A DNA stretch of 64,000 nt, from assembly GCA_943736015.1 (NCBI GenBank), contig OX031058.1, forward strand, positions 23,895,001-23,959,000, in the 5' to 3' direction. Numbering within the stretch: the first letter of the stretch is position 1; every line of letters begins with the position of its first letter. Shown piece by piece: positions 31,072 through 43,646 of the stretch. The notes under the pieces are model-generated. The model did not search any database. It saw only the letters and a list, made by a program, of their open reading frames with translations, and was not told where the DNA came from. Made by a program: the position numbers and the translations under genes. The DNA is from Tridacna crocea. Its lineage: Eukaryota > Mollusca > Bivalvia > Cardiida > Cardiidae.

Positions 31072-31295
31072 CAGTAGTTACCACAGAATTTTAAACTTAT
31101 CCAAGTTAAAATCTCAGTTTGGAGATGACAAATTGATTGTGGCTCATGAAGGATTAGACTTGTTGTAAAAAGGGTAGAAAGTCATTTTTGGAAATCCAGA
31201 AATGCATGATTTGGTATTTACTCACTTTCGAAACATTGTCTTCAAAAACTTTCTTCCCCAGTGTCATAAAATGGGGATCATACTGTAAAGAGTAA
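31072..31295 (-). repeat. Degraded hairpin-element copy
   Basis: GTTACCACAGAATTTTAAAC left end, GTAGAAAGTCATTTTTGG stem flank, GGGGATCATACTGTAAAGAG right end. The palindrome has been lost. Confidence 0.55.
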
Positions 31296-32274
31296 AATTA
31301 TTGAAAAACGTGGTGACATTTGCCAAATGACCTTACTAAATGACCTCACAGATGATGAGGAACCCTGATCTCTCACTCTCATGGGAGAGACAAGTAGCTT
31401 TAGTAGACGAAGTAGATAAAGAGCAAGATCAAGGTCAGGACTAGTTTTTAGAACATTCACATTCCATAACCTATTCCAAGTTTTTATCAGCTCTGTGAAC
31501 TTTACCTTTCAAAAAATCGTGTTGGGTTCACAGCAAACAAGTATCAAACACCAGTCATGTTGTTCATTTGTGACAGTGTAATTTATTTGATTCTGTCAAT
31601 TAATTTAGGTCACATGATGGAACACGTTATGATATGGTTTTACAGATCAACAATTGTATGACAAAAGCATAATGAAGGGATGGATTAGGATCATAGATTT
31701 TCTTTTTGTAGCTACATACTAAAAGAAAAATTAAAGTATGTATTGTTATAGCAATTAAGCATAGCAAGGATTTTCCATCAAGCTGCTGTCAGTCCAGTTA
31801 CTTTATTTCTACCCATGTGAAAAGTAGTTCTTGAGTTCATGAACTGTCATGGTACATGGTTTTTGGTTCATGAACTATTCAAGAACTGGTAGAAAAAATA
31901 TTGAACTGTCATGTGGTTGTTCGTGAACTATTACTAACATATAGAAGTTTTACTGACCAATGCTTGGATTACTCTATGGCCTTGAATTAACAACTTTCAA
32001 GACATTTACTCCAGAGGCCTCTGGACAACCCCAACCCACGCCCAACCTTAACTGATATTAGGGGACTGGAGTGACAAATAAATTCCAAATGCAAGATAAC
32101 TTCACTATAATGTAGAAGATGAAATTTATTGATGAAATATATCTTATAAATAAACTTACTATGGTGGCGTTTACATATAACCTTTACTTCACAAACCATT
32201 AACGCCTGACTATTCAAATAACATACAGTTCCAATACCATTATAAACTTCTGGCAACAACAAATTTTGTCAACT
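31296..32274. other. NCX intron sequence, nothing recognised
   Basis: About 31820-31930 repeats GTTCATGAACT-like words (GAGTTCATGAACTGTCATGG, GGTTCATGAACTATTC, GTTCGTGAACTATTA), perhaps a degraded small repeat. No exon supported. Confidence 0.35.
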
Positions 32275-32510
32275 TACTTATTTCCAAACGACAAAATGTT
32301 AGGTTTGTCAAAATAGAAAGCATTTGCAGATGACAAAGTAAAAGTGACTGAAAGTTTGAAAATTGTTTTGTGAAGGGTAGAAAACATTGTGCGAAAAGGA
32401 GAAAATGCTGGTTACCAGCATTTTCTCCTTTTCCCACAATGTTTTTTAGAGGCTTGAATTCAAACTTTCTCAGGGGCTTCAAAAGTTGGGATTGTTTGGT
32501 AATGGATTAA
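32275..32510 (-). repeat. TTAA-hairpin element, near-complete
   Basis: TATTTCCAAACGACAAAATG left end, well-paired palindrome, a small duplication (GAATTCAAACTTTCTC) in the right flank, right end GGTAATGGATTAA. Confidence 0.9.
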
Positions 32511-33049
32511 AAAAATATATGAGAAAGTCAAATATCCAAAATCAGTGTATGTTCCATATATTTGAAATTGCGGATGCTGTTTTATATCCAAGTGAATCAT
32601 GATTGGCAGTAATTTTGCATTAGATACTGCTGGTCTTTCAAATATGGTGACCACTTTGCACATGGCACTTAAACTTAATCCTAGATCAAAGACCATATAT
32701 ACCTACTCTATATGACGGCCCTAAAATTTAGGAAATTGGCAATGAACAAAGAGCATCTTGTAGGTGTTTTGTATCTTGCCATGGAGCCTCAATTAGGTGA
32801 AAAACTGTATTTACAGCAATTTTCCGATGACTGTAAATGAAGATATTTCTACAAATGCACAAGAATTATAATTGGCAAATTTCTCATTTCAGAGGATAAG
32901 TCAGCAATTCCATCTGCCTGTAGATAAAGTAAATATTCATATTATCATGGTCACTTGATAGACTGTTCAAAGTGATTAATTTCCAATCAAAGAGATTAAG
33001 ATTATTGTGAACTTTTACAACAACATATCAATAATATCTTTTTGTTTCC
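32511..33049. other. NCX intron sequence, nothing recognised
   Basis: AT-rich. No supported feature. Confidence 0.3.
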
Positions 33050-33256
33050 TAAACTCTCTACCAGCATTCCAGAGTTTTAATGCCCTTGAGAAAGAAGCCT
33101 TGTGAAAACATTGTGGGTAGAAGCGAAAATGCTGGTAACCAAAACTCTCTCCTTTTCCGACAATGTTATTTATCCAATAGACAACAAATTCCATCATTTT
33201 AGCCACAATTAAATTGTCTTCTGCAGACTGATGCATTCTATTTGGACAACTTTAAT
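33050..33256 (+). repeat. Degraded hairpin-element copy next to a pearl-like element
   Basis: GCCCTTGAGAAAGAAGCCTT and GTGGGTAGAAGCGAAAATGC are recognisable. The right arm is scrambled. It ends at the start of the AGCTCACC element. Confidence 0.6.
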
Positions 33257-35471
33257 TTTTAGCTCACCTGAGCACGAAGTGCTCATGGTGAGCTATTGTG
33301 ATCGTGCTGTGTCCGTCGTCCGTCGTCCGTCGTGCGTCGTGCGGCGTGCGTCGTGCGTCGTGCGTCGTCCGTCGTCAACTTTTTACCTTGTGTACGCTCT
33401 AGAGGCCACAGTTTTAGTCGGATACTCATGAAAATTGGTCAGGATGTTTGTCTCGATGAAATCTCGGACGAGTTCGAAAATGGGTCATGTGGGGTCAAAA
33501 ACTAGGTCACCAGGTCAAATCTTAGAAAAACCTTGTGTACGCTCTAGAGGCCACATTTTCAGTCGGATACTCATGAAAGTTGGTCAGGATGTTTGTCTCG
33601 ATGATATCTCGGACGAGTTCGAAAATGGGTCACGTGGGGTCAAAAACTAGGTCACCAGGTCAAATCTTAGAAAAACCTTGTGTACGCTCTAGAGGCCACA
33701 TTTTCAGTCGGATACTCATGAAAGTTGGTCAGGATGTTTGTCTGGATGATATCTCGGACGAGTTCGAAAATGGGTCACGTGGGGTCAAAAACTAGGTCAC
33801 CAGGTCAAATCTTAGAAAAACCTTTTGTGCGCTCTAGAGGCCACATTTTCAGTCGGATACTCATGAAAGTTGGTCAGGATGTTTGGCTGGATGATATCTC
33901 GGACGAGTTCGAAAATGGGTCACGTGGGGTCAAAAACTAGGTCACCAGGTCAAATCTTAGAAAAACCTTTTGTGCGCTCTAGAGGCCACATTTTCAGTCG
34001 GATACTCATGAAAGTTGGTCAGGATGTTTGGCTGGATGATATCTCGGACGAGTTCGAAAATGGGTCACGTGGGGTCAAAAACTAGGTCACCAGGTCAAAT
34101 CTTAGAAAAACCTTTTGTGCGCTCTAGAGGCCACATTTTCAGTCGGATACTCATGAAAGTTGGTCAGGATGTTTGTCTGGATGATATCTCGGACGAGTTC
34201 GAAAATGGATCACGTGGGGTCAAAAACTAGGTCACCAGGTCAAATCTTAGAAAAACCTTTTGTGTGCTCTAGAGGCCACATTTTCAGTCGGATACTCATG
34301 AAAGTTGGTCAGGATGTTTGTCTGGATGATATCTCGGACGAGTTCGAAAATGGGTCACGTGGGGTCAAAAACTAGGTCACCAGGTCAAATCTTAGAAAAA
34401 CCTTTTGTGCGCTCTAGAGGCCACATTTCCAGTCGGATACTCATGAAAGTTGGTCAGGATGTTTGTCTGGATGATATCTCGGACGAGTTCGAAAATGGGT
34501 CACGTGGGGTCAAAAACTAGGTCACTAGGTCAAATCTTAGAAAAACCTTTTGTATGCTCTAGAGGCCACATTTTCAGTTGGATACTCATGAAAGTTGGTC
34601 AGGATATTTGTCTGGATGATATCTCGGACAAGATCGAAAATGGGTCATGTGGGGTCAAAAACTAGGTCACTAGGTCAAATGTTAGAAAAACCTTTTGTAG
34701 GCTCTAAAGGCCACATTTTCAGTCCGAAACTCTTGTAAGTTGGTCAGAATGTTTGTCTTGATGATATCTCAGACAGGTTTGAAAATGGGTCATTGGGGGT
34801 TAAAAACTAGGTCACCAGGTCAAATCTTAGAAAAACCTTGTATATGCTCTGGATGCCACATTTTCAGTCCAACACTCTTGAAAATTAGTCAGAATGTTTG
34901 CCTTTATAATATCTTGGATGAGTTTGAAAATGGGTCATGTTGGGTCAAAAACTGGGTCAATAGGTCAAATGTTATAAACACCTTTTGTATGCTCTGGAGG
35001 ACACATTTTCAGTCTGATACTCCTAAAACTGGTTCATTATATTTGTCCTGGTGATACCTTGAATGAGATTGAAAATGGGTCATGTGGAGTCAAAAACTAG
35101 GTCAATGGGTCAAATATTAGAAAAACCTTGTGTACACTCTAGAGGCTACATTTTCTGCCTGATATTCTTCAGACTTGGTCAGAATGTTTGTTTTGGTGAT
35201 GTCTCAAAAGAGTTTGATAATGGGTAATTGTCGGGTCCAAAACTAGGTCACTTGATGAAATCTTAGAAAAACCTTTTGTACACTGTAGAGGCCACATTTT
35301 CAGTCCAATACTCATGAAACTTGGCCAGAATGTTTGTCTTATTGATATCTCAAAAGTGTTTGATGATGGGTAATGTCTGATAAAAAACTAGGTCACTGGG
35401 AAACTAGATGGTGCATGTTTGGTCAATAAACTCAGGTGAGCGATTTCAGGGCCATCATGGCCCTCTTGTTT
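33257..35471 (+). mobile_element. Pearl-like element with ~14 units of 145 bp
   Basis: Left end: perfect hairpin AGCTCACCTGAGCAC/GAA/GTGCTCATGGTGAGCT (33261-33294), then a CGTCGT-rich stretch (33308-33377). Core: 145 bp units from about 33395 to 35390, nearly identical up to about 34600 and increasingly diverged after. Right end: CTCAGGTGAGCG, then a GGGCCATCATGGCCC hairpin and TCTTGTTT. No transposase. This left-end/tandem core/right-hairpin plan is that of bivalve pearl and Helentron-derived elements (family knowledge). The assignment is inference. Confidence 0.85.
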
Positions 35472-36740
35472 ATCAATTGATACAATATTAACTCTTTATC
35501 AAATGACAAAAATTTTGGCTGTTTCATACTGAAGCATGACCTTAATGTCTTACGAACCTAGAACATGTGGAAAAAGAAGAATACCATAACCACAGAGCTA
35601 AAGAGAATTCTCCGTAAGCAGTTGTTAGGTATTGTATTTAAACTGGAAAGAAGCCAGGCATGAAAGAGTGGTCTGCTTTAACACACCTCCTCTTAAAGTC
35701 ATCATTTATTGATGACTCAAAGCCTTATTAGGCATAAAGTCCTTTTTTGAAAACAAATGGGACTACTGGCTCAGTGGCCAATCCAACAAATTCATAGCAG
35801 AAATACAGGGACGAGGCAGGATTAGAACTGAGAATGCCTGTTCTAGATGTCATGCATGAAAGAGTGGTCTCCCATAACAATTTAAGAAAGCTTTCAAAAA
35901 CATAGGGAAAGAAAAAACAGGCTGGTAACCAGCATTCTCTCTTATTTCTACATTGCTATTCCTTACTTACCCATCCAAAGACAAATTTTTCAATTTTATA
36001 ATCACATTTTATGGCAAGATGTTTTCAACTTGGTTGAATCTAGAAATCTGTTGTCTGTGAAAGTGATACTTTGATACCTCTGTAGAAGAAAATGAATGTA
36101 AAAGGGGTTTATCACCATAAATTTTAAGATCAGAGCCATATTTTTGATAGTAGACATTTTTTTTTTCATTTATTTTCAACAAAATACATACATAGTGCAT
36201 ACTGCAACACAATGTCAAAAACACTGATATATTATTTGTTTTAAATACAATTGATTTGAAAATGATATATTGTATCAGTATACAATACTGATATACATGC
36301 TATTTTTTCTAATTTGAAAAGAAGAGAAAAGAGAAAAAATAAGGTTAAAAAGAGAGAGAGCGAGAGAGAGGGGGAGAGAGTGTGGACATTTTGGTAAGAG
36401 AAGAAATTGGTTCTTTCCTCATGTCATGATAGTTTCAAATTATGTCTGTTGCAAGACAAGAAATAGTTGTCTGCAGAAAGAAATGACTTGAATTTGCTTC
36501 ATCTTTGTCCATGCATCACGTTATCTTAAAATGCAAACCATTCTGAAGGGAATTAAAGATGCAAATGTGTGGATTTTCAACAGGAAAAGTTGGATAAATC
36601 AAATGGCTGTTAAGCTTCAATCATTCAGCGCTTTACAGCAAAATCCCAAGTTTTAACAACCCTGTGGAAAAAACCTTTTGAAAACATCGTAGAAATAGGA
36701 GATAATGCTAGTACTCAGTGAATGAAAAATTCCATTATAT
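35472..36740. other. NCX intron with degraded hairpin-element fragments
   Basis: Fragments: about 35490-35530 (TTAACTCTTTATCAAATGAC), 35862-36062 (AGGCTGGTAACCAGCATTC stem) and 36625-36720 (left half only). A GA-rich simple repeat lies at about 36349-36380. The remainder is unrecognised. Confidence 0.5.
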
Positions 36741-36969
36741 TTAACCCTTTACCAAACAATCCCTGGTTTTTACGACCCTGAGATAGAAGCCTTCAGAAAA
36801 TATTGTGGGAAAAGGAGAAAATGCTGGTAACCAGCATTTTCTCCTTTTCCCACAATGTTTTCTCCCCTGCTAGAAACAGATTTCAATTTTTTAGTTATGT
36901 CTTTTTTGTCATCTGCAAGTGCTTTCAATTTGAATCAGTCTAAAACTTTGTCGTTTGGTAAAGGGTTAA
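36741..36969 (+). repeat. TTAA-hairpin element (229 bp), complete
   Basis: Both ends match the consensus (TTAACCCTTTACCAAAC...TTTGGTAAAGGGTTAA), and the palindrome is perfectly paired around GGTAACC. It is one of the best copies. Confidence 0.97.
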
Positions 36970-37063
36970 AGAGCCACACTGATGTATTGGTCTGCAATTT
37001 TTTTTTTCAATTTGGAGAGGTCTACATTTCCATCATTGGGTAAACAGTTAACCTGTCACTAGC

Positions 37064-37133
37064 CCAGTAGCTCTGTTGTAACATACAGGACTTGAAGCTT
37101 GGAGGTACCTGGTTGGAATCCTCAGCACTGCCT
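37064..37133 (+). repeat. tRNA-like sequence
   Basis: A-box-like TAGCTCTGTTG (37068) and B-box-like GGTTGGAATCC (37111-37121), with ACAGGACTTGAAG between. The order and spacing match those at 40730 and 56048, but without the fold-back insertion. Confidence 0.55.
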
Positions 37134-38719
37134 TTTTAGCTCACCTGAGCACAACGTGCTCAAGGGGAGCTTTTAGGATCACCCGGTGTCCGTCATGCGT
37201 CGTCCGTCGTCCATCGTGCGTCGTCAACAATTCTTTAAACATCAACTCCTCCTAAACCGTTTTGTGGATTTGGACCAAACTTGGCAGGAATGTTCACAGA
37301 ATTTGATTCCATCAAAAACTCTGGTTGCCATGGCAACCAAATGGAATTTTTTAGCAAATTCTTTAAAAATCTTCTCCTCTGAAACCGCTGGTTGGATTTT
37401 CAAATAATTTCACAGATATGTTCCTTTGGTGACCCTTTTCTAAACTTGTTCGTGAAATTTTGATCTGTCAAAAAATGTGGCTCTGGTGAATGGGGGCTAC
37501 TTGCACTATACAGAAATGAAGGAATTCTTTAAAAATCTTCTTCTCTGAAACCGCTGGTCGGATCTTGAAATAATTTCACAGACATGTTCCTTGAGTGACC
37601 CTTTTCAAAAATTGTTCGTGAAATTTTGATCCGTCAAAAAATGTGGCTCTGGTGAATGGGGGCTACTTGCACTATACAGAAATGAAGGAATTCTTTAAAA
37701 ATCTTCTTCTCTTAAACCGCTGGTCAGATTTTGAAATAATTTCACAGAGTTGCTCCTTGGGTGACCCTTTTCAAAAATTGTTTGCCAAATTTTGATTGGT
37801 CAAGAAACATGGCTCTGGTGAATGGGGGCTTCTTGCACTATACCGAAATGAAGAAATTCTTAAAAATTCTTCTTCTCTGAAACAGCTGGTTAGATTTTGA
37901 AATAATTTCATAGAGTTGTTCCTTGGGTGACCCTTTTCAAAAATTGTTCGCGAAATTTTGATTGGTCAAGAAACATGGCTCTGGTGAATGGGGGCTACTT
38001 GCACTATACAGAAATGAAGAAATTCTTAAAAATTCTTCTTCTCTGAAATGGCTGGACAGATTTTGAAATAATTTCACAGACTTGTTCCTTGGGTGACCCT
38101 TTTCAAAAATTGTTTGCGAAATTTTGTTTGCTCAAGAAACATGGCTCTGGTAAATGGGGGCTACTTGCACTATACAGAAATGAAGAAATTCTTGAAAATT
38201 CTTCTCTGAAATGGCTGGACAGATTTTGAAATAATTTCACAGAGATGTTCCTTGGGTGATCCTTTTCTAAACTTGTTCGTGAAATTTTGATTGGCCAAGA
38301 AACATGGCTCTGGTGAATGGGGGCTACTTGCACTATATGGAAATGAAGAAATTCTTGAAAATTCTTCTTCTCTGAAACCCGTAGTCAGATTTTAAAATAA
38401 TCTGACAGAGATGTTCCTTGAGTGACCCTTTTCAAAAGCTGTACATATAATTTTGATCCGTCAAGAAACATGGCTCTTGTGAATGGCTCTTGTGGATGGG
38501 GGCTACTTGCTCTTATACAGAAATGAAGAATTCTTAAAAATTCTTCTTTTTGAAACTGATGGTCAGATTTCAAAATGACTTTTACAGGTGACCTTTTGAA
38601 AATTGCTTGGCAGAATTATAAATTTGGTTCCAGTGTTTCAATACCTCAAAAAAAAAATAGACTATGGTCATCTCAAAAATTCAGGTGAGCGATCCAGGGC
38701 CATCTTGGCCCTCTTGTTC
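37134..38719 (+). mobile_element. Pearl-like element with ~7 units of 166 bp
   Basis: The left hairpin AGCTCACCTGAGCACAACGTGCTC and a CGTCGT-rich stretch are like the 33 kb element. The core is a different sequence (TTCTCTGAAACCGCTGG..., GGTGAATGGGGGCTACTTGC). GGGGGCTAC recurs at 166 bp steps (37500, 37666, 37832, 37998, 38164), then irregularly. Right end: CAGGTGAGCGATCC and GGGCCATCTTGGCCCTCTTG. Confidence 0.85.
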
Positions 38720-39205
38720 TTTTTGTGGGTTGATTATTGTTATTACAAAAGAATTCATTCCTCACCCACTACTGATAATTTTCTTTTTTTGTGGGAAAGC
38801 AGCCCGTGGCTTTGAAAAAATACTAGTATTGTGCAAATTACTAGAAATAAAATTCCAGAAAAAACATAGGTGCATTATATATAGCTGAAATAATGTTATA
38901 AATGAAGTTCAACGCCATGCAAAGTAACAGGAAAACAAAAAGTTGAACCCCTAAAGCATTGTCTGTCTTTTGCCCTAATGGTCTGTGTATATCAAGATCA
39001 AGCAGCCTTTTTTGCAGTCTGACTTTTGATTTAAACTGTCCACATGGCCTAGGCATTCTGGACAAAAACCCTGGACTTGCAATTATTTGGCTGTCAATAA
39101 TTTTATGGACTGGACATTTCTGCTGGTTACCAGCAGTTCCCCCTGAAGACTTCTTACACAGTTTTAAATAGCCCTTTCTAGAGGTTTGCGTAAATTTGGA
39201 ATTAT
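38720..39205. other. NCX intron sequence, nothing recognised
   Basis: A 134-codon minus frame (38841-39245) overlaps the next hairpin element and shows no domain. Not called. Confidence 0.3.
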
Positions 39206-39434
39206 TTAACCCTTTACCAAACAACAAAATTTTAGACTGGTCCAAATTGAAAGCACTTGCAGATGACAGGATATACGTAACTCAAAAATTGAAGATTGTT
39301 TCCAGCAGGGTAGAAAACATTGTGGGAAAAGGAGAAAATGCTGGTTACCAGCATTTTCTCTTTTTTCCACAATGTTTTCAAAAGGTTACTATCTCAGGGT
39401 CGTAGAAACCAGGAATTGTTAAGTAAAGAGTTAA
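39206..39434 (-). repeat. TTAA-hairpin element (229 bp), complete
   Basis: TTAACCCTTTACCAAACAAC...AAGTAAAGAGTTAA. The palindrome is paired except for a T-rich change in the right arm (TTTTCTCTTTTTTCC). Confidence 0.95.
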
Positions 39435-39884
39435 TACAGGGTTATACAGATATATAGAAATCATTAATATCTAAGATAGTTCAATTGCCAGTCTGTTTCC
39501 CTAAGCATGTGAATCACAACATCAAACAATTGAACATCTCATATTTTGCACTGTCGGCCATTTAAAAAAGTCACCAGTTGTCAAATTATGCATAAAAATG
39601 ATTAATTTTTTATGAGCATTATTTTAAGCTGCTCTCATTATTATTTCATTTAAATCATGGTGGCAGATCACTAATAGCATAAGTTCTGGGTTTCATCAGT
39701 ACAAAGTTAAACTTGTGAAGTATGTAACCCAAAGGCAGTACATGTATCAGAAAAACCCTGTGTCTCCAGTTTAGGATTAAACTTGGTGCTGCTGAATCAT
39801 GAATCGTACATCTCCACCATTAAGCCATGCAGGACCTGCCATTAGTTAAATTAATTCAGGTATTTTTTTGTAGGTGTCATTTGT
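39435..39884. other. NCX intron sequence, nothing recognised
   Basis: AT-rich. No supported feature. Confidence 0.3.
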
Positions 39885-40087
39885 TTAAGCTTTACCAAAC
39901 AGTCCCTGGTATTTATGACCCAGAGGGAGAAGCCTTCTGAAAACAATGTGGATAAAGGAGAAAATGCTGGCAACGAGCATTTTCTTCTTTTCCCACAATG
40001 TTTTCTACTCTTTCAATTTTTGATTTATCGTCTTCATATGCTTTCAATTGGGACAAGTCTAATTTTGTTGTTTTGTAAAAGAGTCAA
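39885..40087 (+). repeat. TTAA-hairpin element, slightly shortened
   Basis: TTAAGCTTTACCAAACAGTCC left end. Stem with unpaired changes (GCTGGCAACGAGC). Right end GTAAAAGAGTCAA. Confidence 0.85.
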
Positions 40088-40721
40088 AAACAAAAAAAAG
40101 AGTGCTTTATCTGTCTAAGTTACATCCCTTTCAGATAGAAAAGAAAACACAAAAAAAAACCCAACTATAGTACAAATTGCAAGATATAGTTTGCCATGGA
40201 TCCACAAAGGGGAAAGTCTTTTTTCCCCCAGTAATTCAATTGATTGTTAGGCAGTTCCTAGAGAACAAAGTGATGGATGGTATCCCCAGGTCTGTTCAGT
40301 GAGAATTGCACTATTTTTAAATCTCCCGAGTTTTCTTGTAAAGTGGAGGTAATTTACAACCTGCCATTCATTAGCTAGATGTGGGCCAATTTTCAAACCA
40401 TTCAATGGGGATGTGAATGAGATGATAGGTTTTAGTCCTCAATGACTCTCCAATTTCATGTCTCTTTTTCCAATGTGCTTTGTATGAAGATTACCCATCC
40501 GATGTAGGAACTGAGATTTGCAAAAGAGACAAAAATATCAATTCACACTTTACCAACACCACAACATTTTTATCCACTGTATGGTAGAAAGATTTTTAGC
40601 TCACCTTAGCACAAAGTGCTCAAGGTGGGCTTTTGAAGTTGTGCTGTGTCCATCATGAACAATGTAGAGGCCATGCTTTCAGATCAAAACTCATGAGGAC
40701 TAGTCCAACACCCATGAGCAG

Positions 40722-40990
40722 AGCCCTTGTAGCTGAGTCAGTAGCACACAGGACTTTAGAACAGGGGGTCGCTGTTTCTGTATTCACCAACCATTCTTAA
40801 GAACATTCTAGGGTCTTATTCTTCAAGGTTTCCTGACATTGAAAGTAACAGAACTTTGGATTGGCAAAACCATTAGGTTTAGCCAGTCAGAAGTTTTCTT
40901 AATTTTCCATTAACAAAATTTTGAAGAATAAGACCTAAGAATGTTCTTAAGAATGGTTGGTGAATATGGACTCTGGTTGTATCATTGGCT
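40722..40990 (+). repeat. tRNA-like sequence split by a fold-back element
   Basis: A-box-like TGTAGCTGAGTCAGTAG (40729) is on the left, and a degenerate B-box-like CTGGTTGTATCATTGG (about 40973) on the right. The fold-back element lies between them. Confidence 0.5.
40781..40966. mobile_element. Fold-back element (186 bp)
   Basis: Ends TATTCACCAACCATTCTTAA and its reverse complement give inverted arms of about 45 bp, including GTCTTATTCTTC/GAAGAATAAGAC. The same family occurs at 56098-56299. Confidence 0.85.
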
Positions 40991-41777
40991 TGGCAAATTT
41001 ACTCCAGATAGTCCTTGTGACTGGACTCATTACTCTCTCACAGCTGACCATTGCATTGATGATGTTTTGAACAAAATTTGCGCTGGATTGCTTTGGTGAA
41101 AACTTAGGTAATCAAGCAAAATCTTAACAGATCTTGTTGCCTCTCTCAATGGCAATTTCCTCTCCAATACTCATTTCAGTTGGTCAAAATGTTTGTCTTG
41201 GTGGTATCTGTGATGAGTATGATATTATGGTTCATGTAGGGTTGGAAACTGGGTTACCATGACAAGCCTGCATAGACCTCATGTTCAATCTAGAGGCCCC
41301 ATTTTTCACCGTAATACTCACGAAAATTGGTCAGAATGTTTATCCTGATATGTCAGACCTGTTTAAAAAAATGGGTCACATTGCATTTGGTAACAAAGTA
41401 GGTCACCAGGTCATTAACCAGTGAAAAAGCTTGCATTTTCTCTAGAACCTACCGGTACATTTTTAATTCAGACTTTACAAAACTTGGATAGGATGATTGT
41501 TCTTGATGATATTGCAGAGACGTTCCTAATTTTGTTGCAATGGGTCAAAAGTTGGTCACTTGAATGAATCTCTAGATACCTTACTTTTTGTCTGATTCTT
41601 ACCAATTTGTGTCAGAATGTTTATCCTGATATCAAAGGCAATTGTTTAGGTGGATCAGCTTGGTAACAAATTAGTCATTTGGTTACATCAGAAAAGCTTA
41701 GAGTACACTTCATATAATGTTCTTTAAGGTACATAAGCTTAGGTGAGCAGTTCAGTGCAACCATGGCTCTCTTGTTC

Positions 41778-41779
<2 letters not shown>

Positions 41780-41821
<42 letters not shown>

Positions 41822-41828
41822 CAGAGAG
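41780..41828. repeat. GA microsatellite
   Basis: About 20 uninterrupted GA units followed by GCAGAGAG, directly after the right end of a pearl-like element. Confidence 0.98.
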
Positions 41829-41867
41829 AGGCAATTGAGCAGTTGATTAGCATTTTTCCCTTGTGAT

Positions 41868-42095
41868 AATGATCTTTACCATGCAGCAAAATTCTAAATT
41901 AGTCCTAATTTAAAGTATAATTCTATGCAGAAGAAAGGCATAACTGTTACTTAATGATTTGGCCCAAATGATGTGATTCCTTTCACAAAATGTAATGAAT
42001 ATAGAGGAAAACAGGGAGAAAATGCTTGGAACAATGTTTTAAAGTCCAAGCCCACAAAGTTATAAAAGCATAGTATTGTTTGATACAAGGCAAAG
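41868..42095 (-). repeat. Strongly degraded hairpin-element copy
   Basis: CTTTACCATGCAGCAAAATTC left end, GGGAGAAAATGCTTGG core fragment, GTATTGTTTGATACAAGG right end. Confidence 0.45.
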
Positions 42096-42510
42096 AGCAA
42101 GACAAGTTTACAGTTTTGACCAATATATTGAGGGCTTAAAAAATTCAGTAGCTACAGATTGGGCGGGGAAGTGGGGGGGGGCGAAGAAAGGAACTTCAAA
42201 GTAATAAATGTGATTTAAGCTAATTTGGTCAGAGGTCATACAATCTAATATGGAACAGCCAAACAGTCACTGTTGACATTTGCACCAAAAGTTTACATAC
42301 ACATATTTAAATGGTATATGAAAAGTCTAGTGTTGTATTTTCTGAAAGAATTTCTCTGCTCAGCTAAAAGATCTGTGATGACCAGTATGGTTAGCTATCT
42401 CACTATTTGTTGTTGACTGTATACACATGATAAACTTTTGCTTCCGTAATGTCTGTAGATAGCCATCAAGGTCACATGACTGGTTTGGCCAATCAGATTT
42501 TATACTAGAT
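42096..42510. other. NCX intron sequence, nothing recognised
   Basis: Contains a short G-rich tract (GTGGGGGGGGGCG, about 42171). No other feature. Confidence 0.3.
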
Positions 42511-43468
42511 ATTTAGCTCACCTGAGCACGAAATGCTCAAGGTAAGCCTTTGTGAGAATGCTTTGTCTGTCAGGTGTCATCTTTGTGTATTACTCCAACT
42601 CAAGAAACCTTTCATTAACAGTTTTTAGCATTGTTTGTTGTGGGGTTTACAGATGTACAACCACAAAGTATGACTAGGTTAGATATAAATACTACTGAGT
42701 TGGGTTTATGAAAGATTATTGTACAGTGTGTGATTTTGAATCTGTTCTCCAAAACAAAAACAGTAATATAAACTGATCACGAAAGATGTATCAAATGAGA
42801 GGCCATATTTTCATTTGGATATTCATGAAACTTGGTCATAATATTTGCCGTAAAATACTGTTTTAGATATTGAATCAGATTCAGTGAAAAAGTAGGTCAT
42901 TTGGGCAGATATAAACTTGTGTGTGCCTTTTGGACAGATTTTCACAGAACTAGGTTGCAGTATTTTTCCTGATAATAGCTCAGACAACTTGGACCACATT
43001 GGATACTCGTGGAACTTTGTCACAATGTTTGTATCAAATCTATGTTGGACTAGTTCAAAATTAAGTCATATTGGGTCAAAAAGTAGGTGACTGAGAAAAA
43101 TATCTAGAAAATCATAGGAGCGCAGTAGAGACCACATTCTCAGTTTGATAATCATGAAACTTTGTCAGAATTTTTATCTGGATGATATCTTGAAAAAGAC
43201 TGAAATTGGGTCATGTTGGGTCAAAAATTAGGTTGCAGGGACAACCTAGGAAAAATCCTGTTTGTGTTTTAAAGGCCATAATTATTTCAGTCTCATGAAT
43301 TTGATTCAGACTCTTTGTTTTGCCAAAAATTGGAAGAAATTTGAAACTAGATTTCAATGGATCAAAAAGGTCAATTACAATGATTACTTCGCTAGAATGT
43401 CTTCAACTTTATAAATTCTTGGTGACATTACCCAAGCGAGCGCTTTAGGGCTAATGGCCCTCTGGTTT
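42511..43468 (+). mobile_element. Pearl-like element, degraded 145 bp type
   Basis: Left hairpin AGCTCACCTGAGCACGAAATGCTC. Diverged units (CATGAAACTTGGTCATAATA, GGGTCATGTTGGGTCAAAAA). Right end GAGCGCTTTAGGGC...TGGCCCTCTGGTTT. Confidence 0.75.
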
Positions 43469-43646
43469 ACTAGTGGTGTTTTTTTGTTTTTTTATTTCAA
43501 TAATTATTACTGAGAATCCATTGTAAGGGCCTAGCAAGAATTTCAGTTTAATGAATCCTCATCTGAATGTCATTGATGCTGTGTCCATTTTCAATGTTTT
43601 TGTATACTTGTTCATGTTTTGTTCATGTGTGCTTAATGTTTTACAG

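Larger units (their letters stand above)
40598..41776 (+). mobile_element. Pearl-like element, degraded 145 bp type
   Basis: Left hairpin AGCTCACCTTAGCACAAAGTGCTC at about 40600 and right end TTAGGTGAGCAG...CTCTTGTTC. The core carries diverged units (for example GAGGCCCCATTTTTCACC near 41293) and is interrupted by a tRNA-like sequence holding a fold-back element. A GA microsatellite follows immediately. Confidence 0.7.

Noticed and set aside
33435-34665. Eight 71-codon frames, one per 145 bp, resembling a repeat protein
   Set aside because: Each frame ends in the next unit and restarts every 145 bp, which is not a multiple of three. It is a by-product of the tandem DNA repeat.
33395-34700. 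CRISPR-like array
   Set aside because: The whole 145 bp unit is repeated with no unique spacers, and the context is eukaryotic.
38841-39245. 134-codon minus-strand frame as a gene
   Set aside because: Its N-terminal part is hairpin-element sequence, and the rest shows no domain or splice support.
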